A stretch of DNA of 64,000 nucleotides, taken from contig CAWAVG010000002.1 of assembly GCA_963785425.1 (NCBI GenBank), positions 434,001 through 498,000 on the forward strand, written 5' to 3'. A program made the position numbers and the translations under genes. How positions within the stretch are numbered: the stretch's first letter is position 1; each line of letters opens with the position of its first letter. Of this stretch, positions 52,006 to 59,723 are shown piece after piece. Below the pieces are notes generated by a model. The model saw only the letters and a list, made by a program, of their open reading frames with translations, was not told where the DNA came from and did not search any database. This DNA is from RYN-133 sp963785425. GTDB taxonomy: Bacteria > Actinomycetota > Actinomycetes > Mycobacteriales > Jatrophihabitantaceae.

Positions 52006-52578
52006 TCAGCGTTGGCCCCCGGGGAGCCACTTCACGTCGCCATCGGGATTGGCGACGCGAGCGAGGATGAACAGCAGGTCCGAGAGCCGGTTGAGATAGA
52101 GCATCGCGGTGCGGTTCGTGACGTCCGGTTCGACCTCGTACAGCGCCCAGGCGCTGCGCTCGGCGCGGCGGGCCAGCGTGCGGGCCTGGTGGAGCAGCGC
52201 AGCGCCGACGGTGCCCCCGGGCAGGATGAAGCTGTCGAGCTTCGGCAGCTCTGCGTTGAACTCGTCGCACCAGTTCTCGAGGCGGGTGACGTAGTCGTCC
52301 TCGACCCGCAGCGGCGGATAGGCGGGATCCGCGACCACCGGGGTGCACAGGTCGGCACCGACGTCGAACAGGTCGTTCTGAATCGTTCGCAGCACCGCGG
52401 CGACACGCTCCGGGAGCGCGCCGAGGGCGAGCGCGGCACCGAGCGCGGCGTTCGTCTCGTCGCAGTCGGCGTACGCGGCCACGCGCGGGTCGGTCTTGCG
52501 CACCCGCGACATGTCGCCCAGCGCCGTCGTGCCGTCGTCGCCGGTCTTGGTGTAGATGCGCGTGAGATGAACTGCCAC
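52006..52578 (-). CDS. cobO: Cob(I)alamin adenosyltransferase, PduO type
   Basis: Attaches the 5'-deoxyadenosyl group of ATP to cob(I)alamin to make coenzyme B12; 190 residues. TRIYTKTGDDGTTALGD is the ATP-binding N-terminus; DELNAALG-like DCDETNAALGAAL, FILPGGT, and ARTLARRAERSAWAL follow, then the YLNRLSDLLFILAR motif. Its product is needed by ethylmalonyl-CoA mutase at 56 kb. The GTG is 6 nt after a TATCGT -10 box, so the mRNA is leaderless. Confidence 0.93.
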   Translation of the reverse strand: MAVHLTRIYTKTGDDGTTALGDMSRVRKTDPRVAAYADCDETNAALGAALALGALPERVAAVLRTIQNDLFDVGADLCTPVVADPAYPPLRVEDDYVTRLENWCDEFNAELPKLDSFILPGGTVGAALLHQARTLARRAERSAWALYEVEPDVTNRTAMLYLNRLSDLLFILARVANPDGDVKWLPGGQR

Positions 52579-52584
52579 TCCCGG

Positions 52585-52594
52585 ACGATAGCCT
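52585..52594. promoter_or_regulatory. Overlapping divergent -10 boxes for cobO and murA
   Basis: ACGATAGCCT holds TATCGT on the minus strand (52590 to 52585, 6 nt before the cobO GTG) and TAGCCT on the plus strand (52589-52594, 7 nt before the murA GTG). They share the central TA, the same design as at 5695-5704. Both transcripts should be leaderless. Confidence 0.65.
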
Positions 52595-52601
52595 GGGTGC
52601 C

Positions 52602-53876
52602 GTGCAAGTACTCCGAGTGACCGGCGGCGCGCGTCTCGACGGCGAGGTGTCCGTCGTCGGAGCGAAGAACAGCGTCCTCAAGCTGATGGCCGCGGCGCTG
52701 CTGGCGCCGGGCAGCTCCACGCTGGGCAATCTGCCGGCGATCTCGGACGTGGCGATCATGCACCAGCTGCTCGAGCGGCTCGGGTGCGAGGTGAGCGAGT
52801 CCTTCCACGGCCGCACCGACGAGGTCACCGTGACGGTGCCCGATGTTCCGCTCGACGAGGCACCGTACGAGTTGGTGCGCCGGATCCGCGGCTCGATCTG
52901 CGTGCTCGGGCCGTTGCTCGCCCGCACCGGACGGGCGAAGGTCGCGTTGCCCGGGGGCGACGCGATCGGGTCGCGTCCGCTCGACATGCACTTCGCCGGG
53001 CTCGAGCGCATGGGCGCCGAGATCCACGTCGAGCACGGGTACATCGTCGCCGAGGCGTCCGAACTGCGGGGCGCGCAGATCTGGCTCGACTTCCCCAGCG
53101 TCGGCGCGACCGAGAACATCATGACCGCCGCCGTGCTCGCCAAGGGCACGACCGTCATCGACAACGCGGCGCGTGAGCCGGAGATCGTCGACCTGTGCCG
53201 CATGCTCGTGGCGATGGGCGCGCAGATCGACGGCATCGGTACGTCGACGCTCGAGATCAACGGGGTGGAGCAGTTGCATCCGGCCACCCACCATGCGGTT
53301 GCCGACCGCATCGTGGCCGGCACCTGGGCGATGGCCGCGGTCGCGACGCGCGGCGACGTCACCGTGCGCGGCGCCGACGCCGGTCATCTCGAGATCGCGC
53401 TCGACAAGCTTGTGCGCGCCGGGGCCGACGTCGATGTGAGCGCCGACGGCTTCAGGGTGTCGATCGACGACCGCCCCAAGAGCTTCGACGTCGTGACGCT
53501 GCCGTACCCGGGGCTCGCGTCCGACCTGCAGCCGCAGGCGATCGCGCTGCTGTCGATCGCCGACGGGACGGCGATGATCACCGAGAACGTGTTCGAGGCG
53601 CGGTTCATGTTCTGCGACGAGATCGCGCGGATGGGCGCCGACGTGCGGACCGACGGTCATCACGCCGTGGTGCGGGGCAAGGAGCGGCTCTCGGGTGCGC
53701 CCGTGCGGGCGACCGACATCCGCGCCGGGGTCGGGCTCGTGCTCGCCGGCCTCGTGGCCGAAGGGGTCACGGAGGTGGCCGAGATTCATCACATCGACCG
53801 CGGTTACGTGCGCTTCGAGGAACAGCTGCGTGCGCTCGGCGCGGACGTGCAGCGGGTCGACACCTCAGCCGAGTAG
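52602..53876 (+). CDS. murA: UDP-N-acetylglucosamine 1-carboxyvinyltransferase with Asp at the fosfomycin-reactive position
   Basis: First committed step of peptidoglycan synthesis, enolpyruvyl transfer to UDP-GlcNAc; 424 residues. It begins LRVTGGARLDGEVSVVGAKN with catalytic Lys22. The active-site loop is LPGGDAIGSRPLDMHFAG; Asp120 replaces the Cys that fosfomycin alkylates, as in M. tuberculosis MurA. The host should therefore be intrinsically fosfomycin resistant at this target. GTG start, leaderless. Confidence 0.95.
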   Translation: MQVLRVTGGARLDGEVSVVGAKNSVLKLMAAALLAPGSSTLGNLPAISDVAIMHQLLERLGCEVSESFHGRTDEVTVTVPDVPLDEAPYELVRRIRGSICVLGPLLARTGRAKVALPGGDAIGSRPLDMHFAGLERMGAEIHVEHGYIVAEASELRGAQIWLDFPSVGATENIMTAAVLAKGTTVIDNAAREPEIVDLCRMLVAMGAQIDGIGTSTLEINGVEQLHPATHHAVADRIVAGTWAMAAVATRGDVTVRGADAGHLEIALDKLVRAGADVDVSADGFRVSIDDRPKSFDVVTLPYPGLASDLQPQAIALLSIADGTAMITENVFEARFMFCDEIARMGADVRTDGHHAVVRGKERLSGAPVRATDIRAGVGLVLAGLVAEGVTEVAEIHHIDRGYVRFEEQLRALGADVQRVDTSAE

Positions 53877-54176
53877 CTCGCGCGCACGGTCGACGTCCTG
53901 GTTGAACACGAGCAGGTCGTAACGGCCGTCCTTGCGCAGCGAGGTCGACGCGCGGATGCCGCCCTCGGCGAGGCGGCCCCGCTGGTCGGCCGCCTGTTTA
54001 CGGTCGACGGTGGCGACGACCATCAGCAGCCCGAGTTCGCGCGCGTCGGTGGCGTCCATGCGCTCGATCCGGCGGTGTGGGCGCGACGGACGGAACACCC
54101 AGCGTGCGGCGAAGGTCAGCCCGACCACGACCGCGACCGCCGCGATCTCGGGGTATCCGTCGCTGGGGAACGACAT
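53865..54176 (-). CDS. Small membrane protein with DUF2007-like domain
   Basis: 103 residues. One helix at about 9-26 (EIAAVAVVVGLTFAARWVF), then a soluble part ELGLLMVVATVDRKQAADQRGRLAEGGIRAS ending in DLLVFNQDVDRARELLG, the latter resembling DUF2007 (signal-transduction-like) proteins. The match is weak; unknown function. Its end overlaps murA by 12 bases in antisense. GAGAGG lies upstream of the ATG, which follows the pcs stop by 16 bases, so they form one operon. Confidence 0.6.
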   Translation of the reverse strand: MSFPSDGYPEIAAVAVVVGLTFAARWVFRPSRPHRRIERMDATDARELGLLMVVATVDRKQAADQRGRLAEGGIRASTSLRKDGRYDLLVFNQDVDRARELLG

Positions 54177-54192
54177 CTCGGTACTGCGCCTC

Positions 54193-54999
54193 TCAGTGCT
54201 CTGTCGCGATGCCGGGGGGGTACTTGCGGTCGCGCAGCCCCTTCACGATGGCGAGCAAGAAGAAGTATGCCGAGCCGACGTAGAGCATCGGCCGGACGAT
54301 GTACCAGTGGTGCGGGTACGCGAACGTCCCGATCACCATGCCCCCGACCCAGACGACCGTCCCGATGATCGTCGGGATGCGCCAGAACTTCGCCCGCGCA
54401 ATGTGCGGGAACGGCAGGTTCGTCAGCGACGCTACGGACAGGATGAGGGTGATCACGGCGCCGACCGACGTGCGCGCGTCGAGCAGGAACATGACCGGCG
54501 CGATCATGTTCCACGCGGCCGGGAAGCCTCGGAAGAAGAAGTCGTCGGTCATCATGTCGCGGCGCGCGAACCAGATCGCGGACGTGAACACGAGCACGCA
54601 CAGCACGAGCACGCCGAAGTTGTTGTGCGGGACGACATGGAACTCGTACATGAAGCACGCCGGCACGATCACGCACGCCACGTAGTCGATGATCAGATCG
54701 AGGGTGTAGCCGTCGATGCGGGGCACACGCTCGGACACGCGCAGCGCTCGCGCGATCGGCCCGTCGATGCCGTCGATCGCCAACGTCAGCAGCAGCCACA
54801 GGATCGCGTAGTCGGGGTGATGGGTCAGCACGTCGCGCAGCGCGAGCATCGACGCCACGATGCCGAGCGCGGTGAAACCGTGGACTGCCCACGCCCGGCC
54901 GCGCTCACCGGGCGTCCACGGACCGCCGGGCATGCTCGGTCCCGTGCCCGCCGGGAGCGGCTTGGCCGGGCCGGGATCAGGCGATACGGGGCGTGCCAC
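54193..54999 (-). CDS. CDP-alcohol phosphatidyltransferase, phosphatidylcholine synthase-like
   Basis: 268 residues, about eight helices. The CDP-alcohol motif D79-G-x2-A-R ... G97-x3-D101-x3-D105 is present (AIDGIDGPIARAL and RIDGYTLDLIIDYVACVIVP). The wide spacing and the string DGYTLDLIIDY, FHVVPHNN, and a phenylalanine-rich FFFRGFPAAWNM are those of Pcs, which condenses CDP-diacylglycerol with choline. Phosphatidylcholine is rare in actinobacteria. The N-terminal 35 residues are P/G-rich. TAGGGT ends 6 nt before the GTG: leaderless. Could alternatively be another phospholipid synthase. Confidence 0.75.
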   Translation of the reverse strand: MARPVSPDPGPAKPLPAGTGPSMPGGPWTPGERGRAWAVHGFTALGIVASMLALRDVLTHHPDYAILWLLLTLAIDGIDGPIARALRVSERVPRIDGYTLDLIIDYVACVIVPACFMYEFHVVPHNNFGVLVLCVLVFTSAIWFARRDMMTDDFFFRGFPAAWNMIAPVMFLLDARTSVGAVITLILSVASLTNLPFPHIARAKFWRIPTIIGTVVWVGGMVIGTFAYPHHWYIVRPMLYVGSAYFFLLAIVKGLRDRKYPPGIATEH

Positions 55000-55035
55000 C
55001 TCCCGACCCTAAGGCATCACCTGTGCGGTCCAGGG

Positions 55036-55488
55036 CTACGCGCCCAGCTGTCGCCGCAGGCCCTTCTCGCCCGCCCGCATCATCAGATCGTGGTTGAAGC
55101 GCAGGGCCGGACGCGCAAAGCGCCCCGCGGCACGCACGAGCCGCTTGTGCACGTCGACCTCTTCGTCGAACACCGCGACGCTGCCGTCGCCGTCAGGCGT
55201 GATCGTCCATTGGCTCATGCCGGCGAGATCACCGCTCATCCGCGCGCGGAGCACGCGCTGCACCGGGTCCTCGACCTCGCGATGCACCACGAAGCTGAGG
55301 TCGTAGGGCAGCAGGCTGCGGCAGCGCACCTCGCCGCTGTCGTCGTCGAGCCAGCGCGCACCGACCACCTGCGGCCACCACGACGGATAACCGGCGACGT
55401 CCTGCAGCGTCGTGTAGACCTCGTCCGGGCTCGCGCCGACGCGCCACTGCGACCGGAAGACGTACTCGGGTCCGTCGTCGGTCGTCAT
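55036..55488 (-). CDS. SRPBCC (START-like) domain protein
   Basis: 150 residues of the START/Bet v1-like fold. SQWRVGASPDEVYTTLQDVAGYPSWWPQVV is the standard N-terminal helix and hydrophobic pocket region, and RAAGRFARPALRFNHDLMMRAGEKGLRRQL is the long C-terminal helix. Such proteins bind lipids or polyketides. The start overlaps the phosphoribosyltransferase gene stop by four bases. Ligand unknown. Confidence 0.83.
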   Translation of the reverse strand: MTTDDGPEYVFRSQWRVGASPDEVYTTLQDVAGYPSWWPQVVGARWLDDDSGEVRCRSLLPYDLSFVVHREVEDPVQRVLRARMSGDLAGMSQWTITPDGDGSVAVFDEEVDVHKRLVRAAGRFARPALRFNHDLMMRAGEKGLRRQLGA

Positions 55489-55988
55489 GCGTCCTTACTA
55501 CGCGTGCCGACGACCGGCGGTTCGACCGACCACGGGAAATTGATCCAGAGGTCGGTGCGGCGCCACACGTACTCGCACCGCACGGAAGAACGGGTCTTCT
55601 CGTAGACGACGGCGCAGCGCACCTCGGCGACGTGCTCGGCGCAGAAGTCCTTGACCAGCCGCAGCGTCGCGCCGGTGTCGGCGACGTCATCGGCAATCAG
55701 CACGCGGGCGCCGGACAGATCGACCGGTTTCGGGACAGGCGGAAGCATCACGGGCATGTCGAGGCGCTCATCGACGCCGGTGTAGAACTCGACGTTGACT
55801 ACATGCAGGTTCTTGACGTCGAGGGCGTAGCCCAGCGCGCCGGCGACGAAGAGTCCGCCGCGCGCGATCGCAAGCACGACGTCGGGCCGGAAGCCGTCGG
55901 CGTCGATGCGGACGGCGAGTTCACGCGCCGCCGTGCCGAACACGTCCCAGGTCAGGTTCTCGCGGGGTTCTGCGCTCGGAGCGGCCAC
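55485..55988 (-). CDS. Phosphoribosyltransferase (hypoxanthine/xanthine type)
   Basis: 167 residues from GTG 55988. The PRPP loop is VLIADDVADTGATLRL; DVVLAIARGGLFVAGAL is the second conserved segment. Resembles the COG2236 enzymes that salvage purines by making IMP or XMP; the base is not certain. The start is set by similarity of AAPSAEPRENLTWDVFG to family N-termini; an ATG at 56024 would add 12 poorly conserved residues. The next gene overlaps it by four bases. Confidence 0.85.
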   Translation of the reverse strand: MAAPSAEPRENLTWDVFGTAARELAVRIDADGFRPDVVLAIARGGLFVAGALGYALDVKNLHVVNVEFYTGVDERLDMPVMLPPVPKPVDLSGARVLIADDVADTGATLRLVKDFCAEHVAEVRCAVVYEKTRSSVRCEYVWRRTDLWINFPWSVEPPVVGTRSKDA

Positions 55989-56026
55989 GTGGCGAGCCTG
56001 CCAGACGTGCGAAGTCCGCCACATCC

Positions 56027-56042
56027 GTTACTCATGAGTAAC
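56027..56042. promoter_or_regulatory. Perfect 16-bp palindrome at the meaA promoter
   Basis: GTTACTCATGAGTAAC, every base symmetric. The meaA -10 TACAGT (56054-56059) lies such that the palindrome covers the -35 region, the standard place for a TetR-type repressor site. The transcription start falls at the ATG at 56065. The regulator is not coded nearby; a fatty-acid or acyl-CoA sensor is only a guess. Confidence 0.65.
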
Positions 56043-56064
56043 CATTGCTGAAATACAGTGAGGC

Positions 56065-58056
56065 ATGCCATTTCCCGTGGACGACGAGCGTGACCGGCCC
56101 TGGCTCATGCGGACCTACGCGGGGCACTCGTCGCCGGGCGAGTCGAACGCGCTCTACCGCCGCAACCTGAGCAAGGGCCAGACCGGACTCTCGGTCGCCT
56201 TCGACCTGCCGACCCAGACCGGCTACGACCCCGACGCGGAACTCGCGCGCGGCGAGGTGGGCAAGGTCGGCGTCCCGGTTTCGCACATCGGCGACGTGCG
56301 GACGTTGTTCGACGCCATCCCCATGGAACAGATGAACACGTCCATGACCATCAACGCGCCGGCGATGTACCTGCTGGCGCTCTACCTCGCGGTCGCCGAG
56401 GAGCACGACGCCGATTTCGGCAAGCTGTCCGGCACGACCCAGAACGACATCATCAAGGAATACCTGTCGCGGGGCACGTATGTGTTCCCGCCTGGGCCGT
56501 CACTGCGGCTGATCACGGACATGATCGCGTACACGGTCGCGCACGTGCCGAAGTGGAATCCCATCAACGTCTGCAGCTACCACCTGCAGGAGGCGGGCGC
56601 GACGCCGGTGCAGGAGGTGGCGTTCGCACTGTGCAACGCGATCGCGGTGCTCGATTCGGTGCGTGCGTCGGGACAGGTCGCCGACGAACAGTTCGGCGAG
56701 GTGGTCGCGCGGATCTCGTTCTTCGTCAACGCGGGAGTGCGGTTCGTCGAGGAGCTGTGCAAGCTGCGCGCGTTCGGCGATCTGTGGGACGAGATCACCC
56801 AATCCCGTTACGGGGTAGTGGATCCGAAGCATCGCCGGTTCCGTTACGGCGTGCAGGTGAACTCGCTCGGGCTGACCGAGGCGCAGCCGGAGAACAACGT
56901 CTACCGCATCCTGCTCGAGATGCTGGCTGTGACGATGTCCAAGAACGCGCGCGCCCGCGCGGTGCAACTGCCCGCCTGGAACGAGGCCCTGGGCTTGCCC
57001 CGTCCGTGGGACCAGCAGTGGTCGTTGCGGATGCAGCAGATCCTCGCGTTCGAGTCGGATCTGCTCGAGTACGAGGACCTCTTCGAGGGCTCGGTCGTCG
57101 TCCAGGCGAAGGTGGACGAGATCAAGGCCGGGGCGCGCGAGGAGATCGACAAGATCCTCGAGATGGGCGGCGCGGTGGCCGCCGTCGAGTCGGGCTATCT
57201 CAAGTCGTCGCTGGTGTCGTCGTTGGCGCTGCGGCGGCGGCGCATCGAATCGGGTGAGGACGTCGTCGTCGGCGTGAACAAGTACACCGACACCGAGCCC
57301 AACCCGCTGCAGGGCGGCGAGGACGGCGGCATCCTGTCGGTCGACGAGGGGGTCGAGCAAGCCGCGAAGGAAGCGATCGTCGCCTGGCGCGCCGCACGCG
57401 ACGCCGCTGCGGTCGACCAGGCCCTGACCGCGCTGCGTGACGCCGCGAAGACCGACACGAACCTGATGGAACCGTCCCTGGCGTGTGCGCGGGCCGGCGT
57501 CACGATGGGGGAATGGGCCGATGTGCTGCGCGGGGTGTTCGGTGAGTACCGGCCGCCGACCGGCGTCGCGCAGGCCAGCGGCGGCGGCCACGACGGCTCG
57601 CTCGCCGGTGTGCAGCAGCGGGTGCGCGCACTGGGTGCGCAGCTCGGTCGCCCGCTGAAGTTCCTCGTCGGAAAGCCCGGGCTGGACGGGCACTCGAACG
57701 GTGCGGAGCAGATCGCGGTTCGAGCGCGGGATGCCGGTTTCGAGGTCGTCTACTCCGGCATCCGACTCACGCCGGCGCAGATCGTGTCCGCCGCGGTGGA
57801 GGAGGACGTCGACGTGGTGGGGCTGTCGGTGCTGTCCGGTTCGCACCTGTCGGTCGTCCCCGAGGTGGTGGCCGGGCTGCGCTCGGCCGGGCTCGACGAC
57901 GTTCCCGTGGTTGTCGGCGGCATCATTCCGGAGCGCGACGCGGCCCGGTTGCAGGCGGACGGCGTCGCCCGGGTGTTCACCCCGAAGGACTTCGAGATCA
58001 CCGCCGTCCTCGGCGCGATCGTCGATGCGGTGGAGGCAGCCCGCAGCGCTGGTTGA
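56065..58056 (+). CDS. meaA: Ethylmalonyl-CoA mutase (MeaA type)
   Basis: B12-dependent acyl-CoA mutase of 663 residues that converts ethylmalonyl-CoA to methylsuccinyl-CoA. Mutase domain: RPWLMRTYAGHSSPGESN, LPTQTGYDPDAELARG, FPPGPSLRLITDMIAY. The C-terminal B12 domain has GKPGLDGHSNGAEQ with the DxHxxG cobalt ligand His (about 540). The N-terminal motif and length separate it from MutB (methylmalonyl-CoA mutase), which carries a longer N-terminus. The crotonyl-CoA carboxylase/reductase gene at 63.4 kb supplies its substrate. The TGA stop sits inside the first copy of the repeat array. Confidence 0.93.
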   Translation: MPFPVDDERDRPWLMRTYAGHSSPGESNALYRRNLSKGQTGLSVAFDLPTQTGYDPDAELARGEVGKVGVPVSHIGDVRTLFDAIPMEQMNTSMTINAPAMYLLALYLAVAEEHDADFGKLSGTTQNDIIKEYLSRGTYVFPPGPSLRLITDMIAYTVAHVPKWNPINVCSYHLQEAGATPVQEVAFALCNAIAVLDSVRASGQVADEQFGEVVARISFFVNAGVRFVEELCKLRAFGDLWDEITQSRYGVVDPKHRRFRYGVQVNSLGLTEAQPENNVYRILLEMLAVTMSKNARARAVQLPAWNEALGLPRPWDQQWSLRMQQILAFESDLLEYEDLFEGSVVVQAKVDEIKAGAREEIDKILEMGGAVAAVESGYLKSSLVSSLALRRRRIESGEDVVVGVNKYTDTEPNPLQGGEDGGILSVDEGVEQAAKEAIVAWRAARDAAAVDQALTALRDAAKTDTNLMEPSLACARAGVTMGEWADVLRGVFGEYRPPTGVAQASGGGHDGSLAGVQQRVRALGAQLGRPLKFLVGKPGLDGHSNGAEQIAVRARDAGFEVVYSGIRLTPAQIVSAAVEEDVDVVGLSVLSGSHLSVVPEVVAGLRSAGLDDVPVVVGGIIPERDAARLQADGVARVFTPKDFEITAVLGAIVDAVEAARSAG

Positions 58057-58161
58057 GTGACGTCCACCGGTTTGAGTGACGTCCGCTGGGGTTGAGTGAC
58101 GGCGTTTGGGGCGTCACTCAACCCCGTGAGGCGTCACTCAACGGACGAGACGTCACTCAAC
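58052..58161. repeat. Phased dyad-symmetric array A: three forward and three inverted copies of TTGAGTGACG
   Basis: Core TTGAGTGACG at 58053-58062, 58072-58081 and 58092-58101; inverse CGTCACTCAA at 58112-58121, 58132-58141 and 58151-58160. Successive starts are 19, 20, 20, 20 and 19 bp apart. Each pair sums to the same value, so the dyad is exact at 58106.5. Spacers are mostly not complementary. The RNA would fold as one hairpin of stems separated by internal loops. The stop codons of meaA and of a mini-ORF opposite both lie inside array copies. It is probably a convergent terminator, but the phasing is unusual. Confidence 0.9.
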
Positions 58162-58261
58162 GGGAACGCGAAGACGCCTCACGCAGGACGATCCGGACGG
58201 CGCGATCGGCGCGGCGCTGCGCGATCTGCATCGCGACGGCGCGGCGTTGTACAGCGGTCAT
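58157..58261 (-). CDS. Possible mini-protein of 34 residues, basic
   Basis: ATG 58261 to TGA at 58157-58159: 34 codons rich in Arg and Ala (MTAVQRRAVAMQIAQRR start). No family known, no clear ribosome site. Its stop lies in the outer inverted repeat, mirroring meaA's stop in the outer forward repeat. That symmetry is suggestive, not proof. It may be chance. Confidence 0.3.
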   Translation of the reverse strand: MTAVQRRAVAMQIAQRRADRAVRIVLREASSRSR

Positions 58262-58339
58262 GGTCTAGAGGTACGCGCCCGGGCCGCCCTGATACATCCG
58301 GGCAGCACCCCCATTCGGGTGGGTACCCACCCCGAGATC

Positions 58340-58861
58340 TCAGACCGGGCCGCCCTGCCCCATCGCGTCGAGCGAGGCCTGCTCCTGTGCCTTGGTGGGA
58401 CGGTTGGCCTCGAGGATGTGATGCGTCTCGACGATGCCGAGCAGAACGGCGAGGTCCAGGTCGTCGGGGGCGGTGACACGCCACGCGAGGGACCACTTGC
58501 TCGCGCCCACCGTTGTCGAAGAGATGACGACCTCGCCCGAGGCGTCGTCCCTGACCGACCATGTGCGGTCGGTCAGGGTGCCCTTGAGCGTCCAGGTGCG
58601 CCCGTCGAGCAGGTCGATGTCCTGCTGAATGGCCGCGTGCGACGCAAGCGCCGCGATCATCCTCCCGGTGTGGTCGAGCACCTCGTGATTGCGGGTCATC
58701 CGCCGCGGCTTGCGCCCGGTGCACAGCACCGAGCCGTCAGGGCGATGCACCTCGAACGACGACCCGTGTCCCGCACGGGTCGTCGTGGCGACGGGGGAGC
58801 CGTTGTCGTCGGTAACTTGCGCTTCGAGGCGTTCGAAGGTCGTGAACCGAAGGACGGTCAC
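58340..58861 (-). CDS. LURP1/scramblase-like beta-domain protein
   Basis: 173 residues. FEVHRPDGSVLCTGRKPRRM and WTLKGTLTDRTWSVRDDASG look like alternate strands of a tubby/LURP1-type barrel; the match is by eye and weak. No membrane segment. The GTG overlaps the aldo/keto reductase stop (GTGA), so they are cotranscribed. Function unknown. Confidence 0.55.
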   Translation of the reverse strand: MTVLRFTTFERLEAQVTDDNGSPVATTTRAGHGSSFEVHRPDGSVLCTGRKPRRMTRNHEVLDHTGRMIAALASHAAIQQDIDLLDGRTWTLKGTLTDRTWSVRDDASGEVVISSTTVGASKWSLAWRVTAPDDLDLAVLLGIVETHHILEANRPTKAQEQASLDAMGQGGPV

Positions 58862-59688
58862 GGATTGAAGTGATCCGGATCCGGACCGGTGCGCTCGTCG
58901 CGGTTCAGTCCGGTGATCGCATCGACGTCTTCGGCGTCGAGTTCGAAGTCGAACACGTCGATGTTCTCGGCGATGCGGCTCGGCGTCACCGACTTGGGGA
59001 TCACGACGTTGCCCAGTTCGAGGTGCCAGCGGATGACGACCTGTGCCGGCGTCTTGCCGTACTTGTCGGCCAAGGACGAGATCGTCTGGTCCTTGAGCAG
59101 TTCCCCGCCCTGGGCGATCGGCGACCACGCTTCGGTGGCGATGTCGTGACTGGTGTCGTACTCGCGCAGCGGTCCCTGGGTCAGGTAGGGGTGCAACTCG
59201 ATCTGGTTGAGCGCCGGCGTCACGCCGGTCTCGTCGGCGATGCGGTCGAGGTGGCCCGGCTGGAAGTTCGACACGCCGATCGAGCGGATCAGTCCCTCGT
59301 CCCGCAGCGAGATGAGCGCCTTCCACGTGTCGACGTACTGGTCCTTGGCCGGGAGCGGCCAGTGGATCAGGTACAGGTCGAGATAGTCGAGGCCGAGCCT
59401 GTCGAGGCTCTCGCGGCACGCGTTGCGGCCGGCGTCGTAGCCGTGGGCGTTGTTGTTCAGTTTCGTGGTGATGAACAGCTCGTCCCGCGGAATGCCTGAC
59501 GCGGAGATCGCGGCAGCGACGCCCGGTTCGTTCTCGTACATCGCGGCGGTGTCGATCGAGCGGTAGCCCGCCTCGAAAGCGGTGCTCACGGCCCGTTCGG
59601 TCTCGTCGTTCGGAATCTGGAAGACGCCGAACCCGAGCTGCGGCATGTGGTGGCCACTGTTGAGTACGACGGTAGGAATGTCAGCCAT
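58858..59688 (-). CDS. Aldo/keto reductase
   Basis: NADPH-dependent TIM-barrel reductase of aldehydes and ketones, 276 residues. Catalytic tetrad: Asp46 and Tyr51 (SIDTAAMYENE), Lys76 (FITTKLNN), His109 (DLYLIHWPLP). NADPH site: IPKSVTPSRIAENIDVFDFEL with the Arg of the family. Physiological substrate not known; methylglyoxal and other aldehydes are common for this clade. The CTACCC-N3-GGGTAG palindrome 10 bases upstream may control it. Confidence 0.92.
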   Translation of the reverse strand: MADIPTVVLNSGHHMPQLGFGVFQIPNDETERAVSTAFEAGYRSIDTAAMYENEPGVAAAISASGIPRDELFITTKLNNNAHGYDAGRNACRESLDRLGLDYLDLYLIHWPLPAKDQYVDTWKALISLRDEGLIRSIGVSNFQPGHLDRIADETGVTPALNQIELHPYLTQGPLREYDTSHDIATEAWSPIAQGGELLKDQTISSLADKYGKTPAQVVIRWHLELGNVVIPKSVTPSRIAENIDVFDFELDAEDVDAITGLNRDERTGPDPDHFNP

Positions 59689-59697
59689 ACGACCTAC

Positions 59698-59712
59698 CTA
59701 CCCAGCGGGTAG
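59698..59712. promoter_or_regulatory. Palindrome CTACCC-AGC-GGGTAG between the aldo/keto reductase gene and nucS
   Basis: Perfect 6-bp arms with a 3-base centre, between two divergent starts. Its right arm overlaps the nucS -10 TAGCCT (59710-59715), about 8 bases before the GTG of nucS. It suits a repressor site controlling both genes, or just this DNA's -10 symmetry. Confidence 0.5.
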
Positions 59713-59723
59713 CCTCACGTCCC

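Noticed and set aside
58052..58161. CRISPR-like array
   Set aside because: Repeats are 10-14 bp, inverted in the second half, spacers are 9-10 bp, and no cas genes are present.
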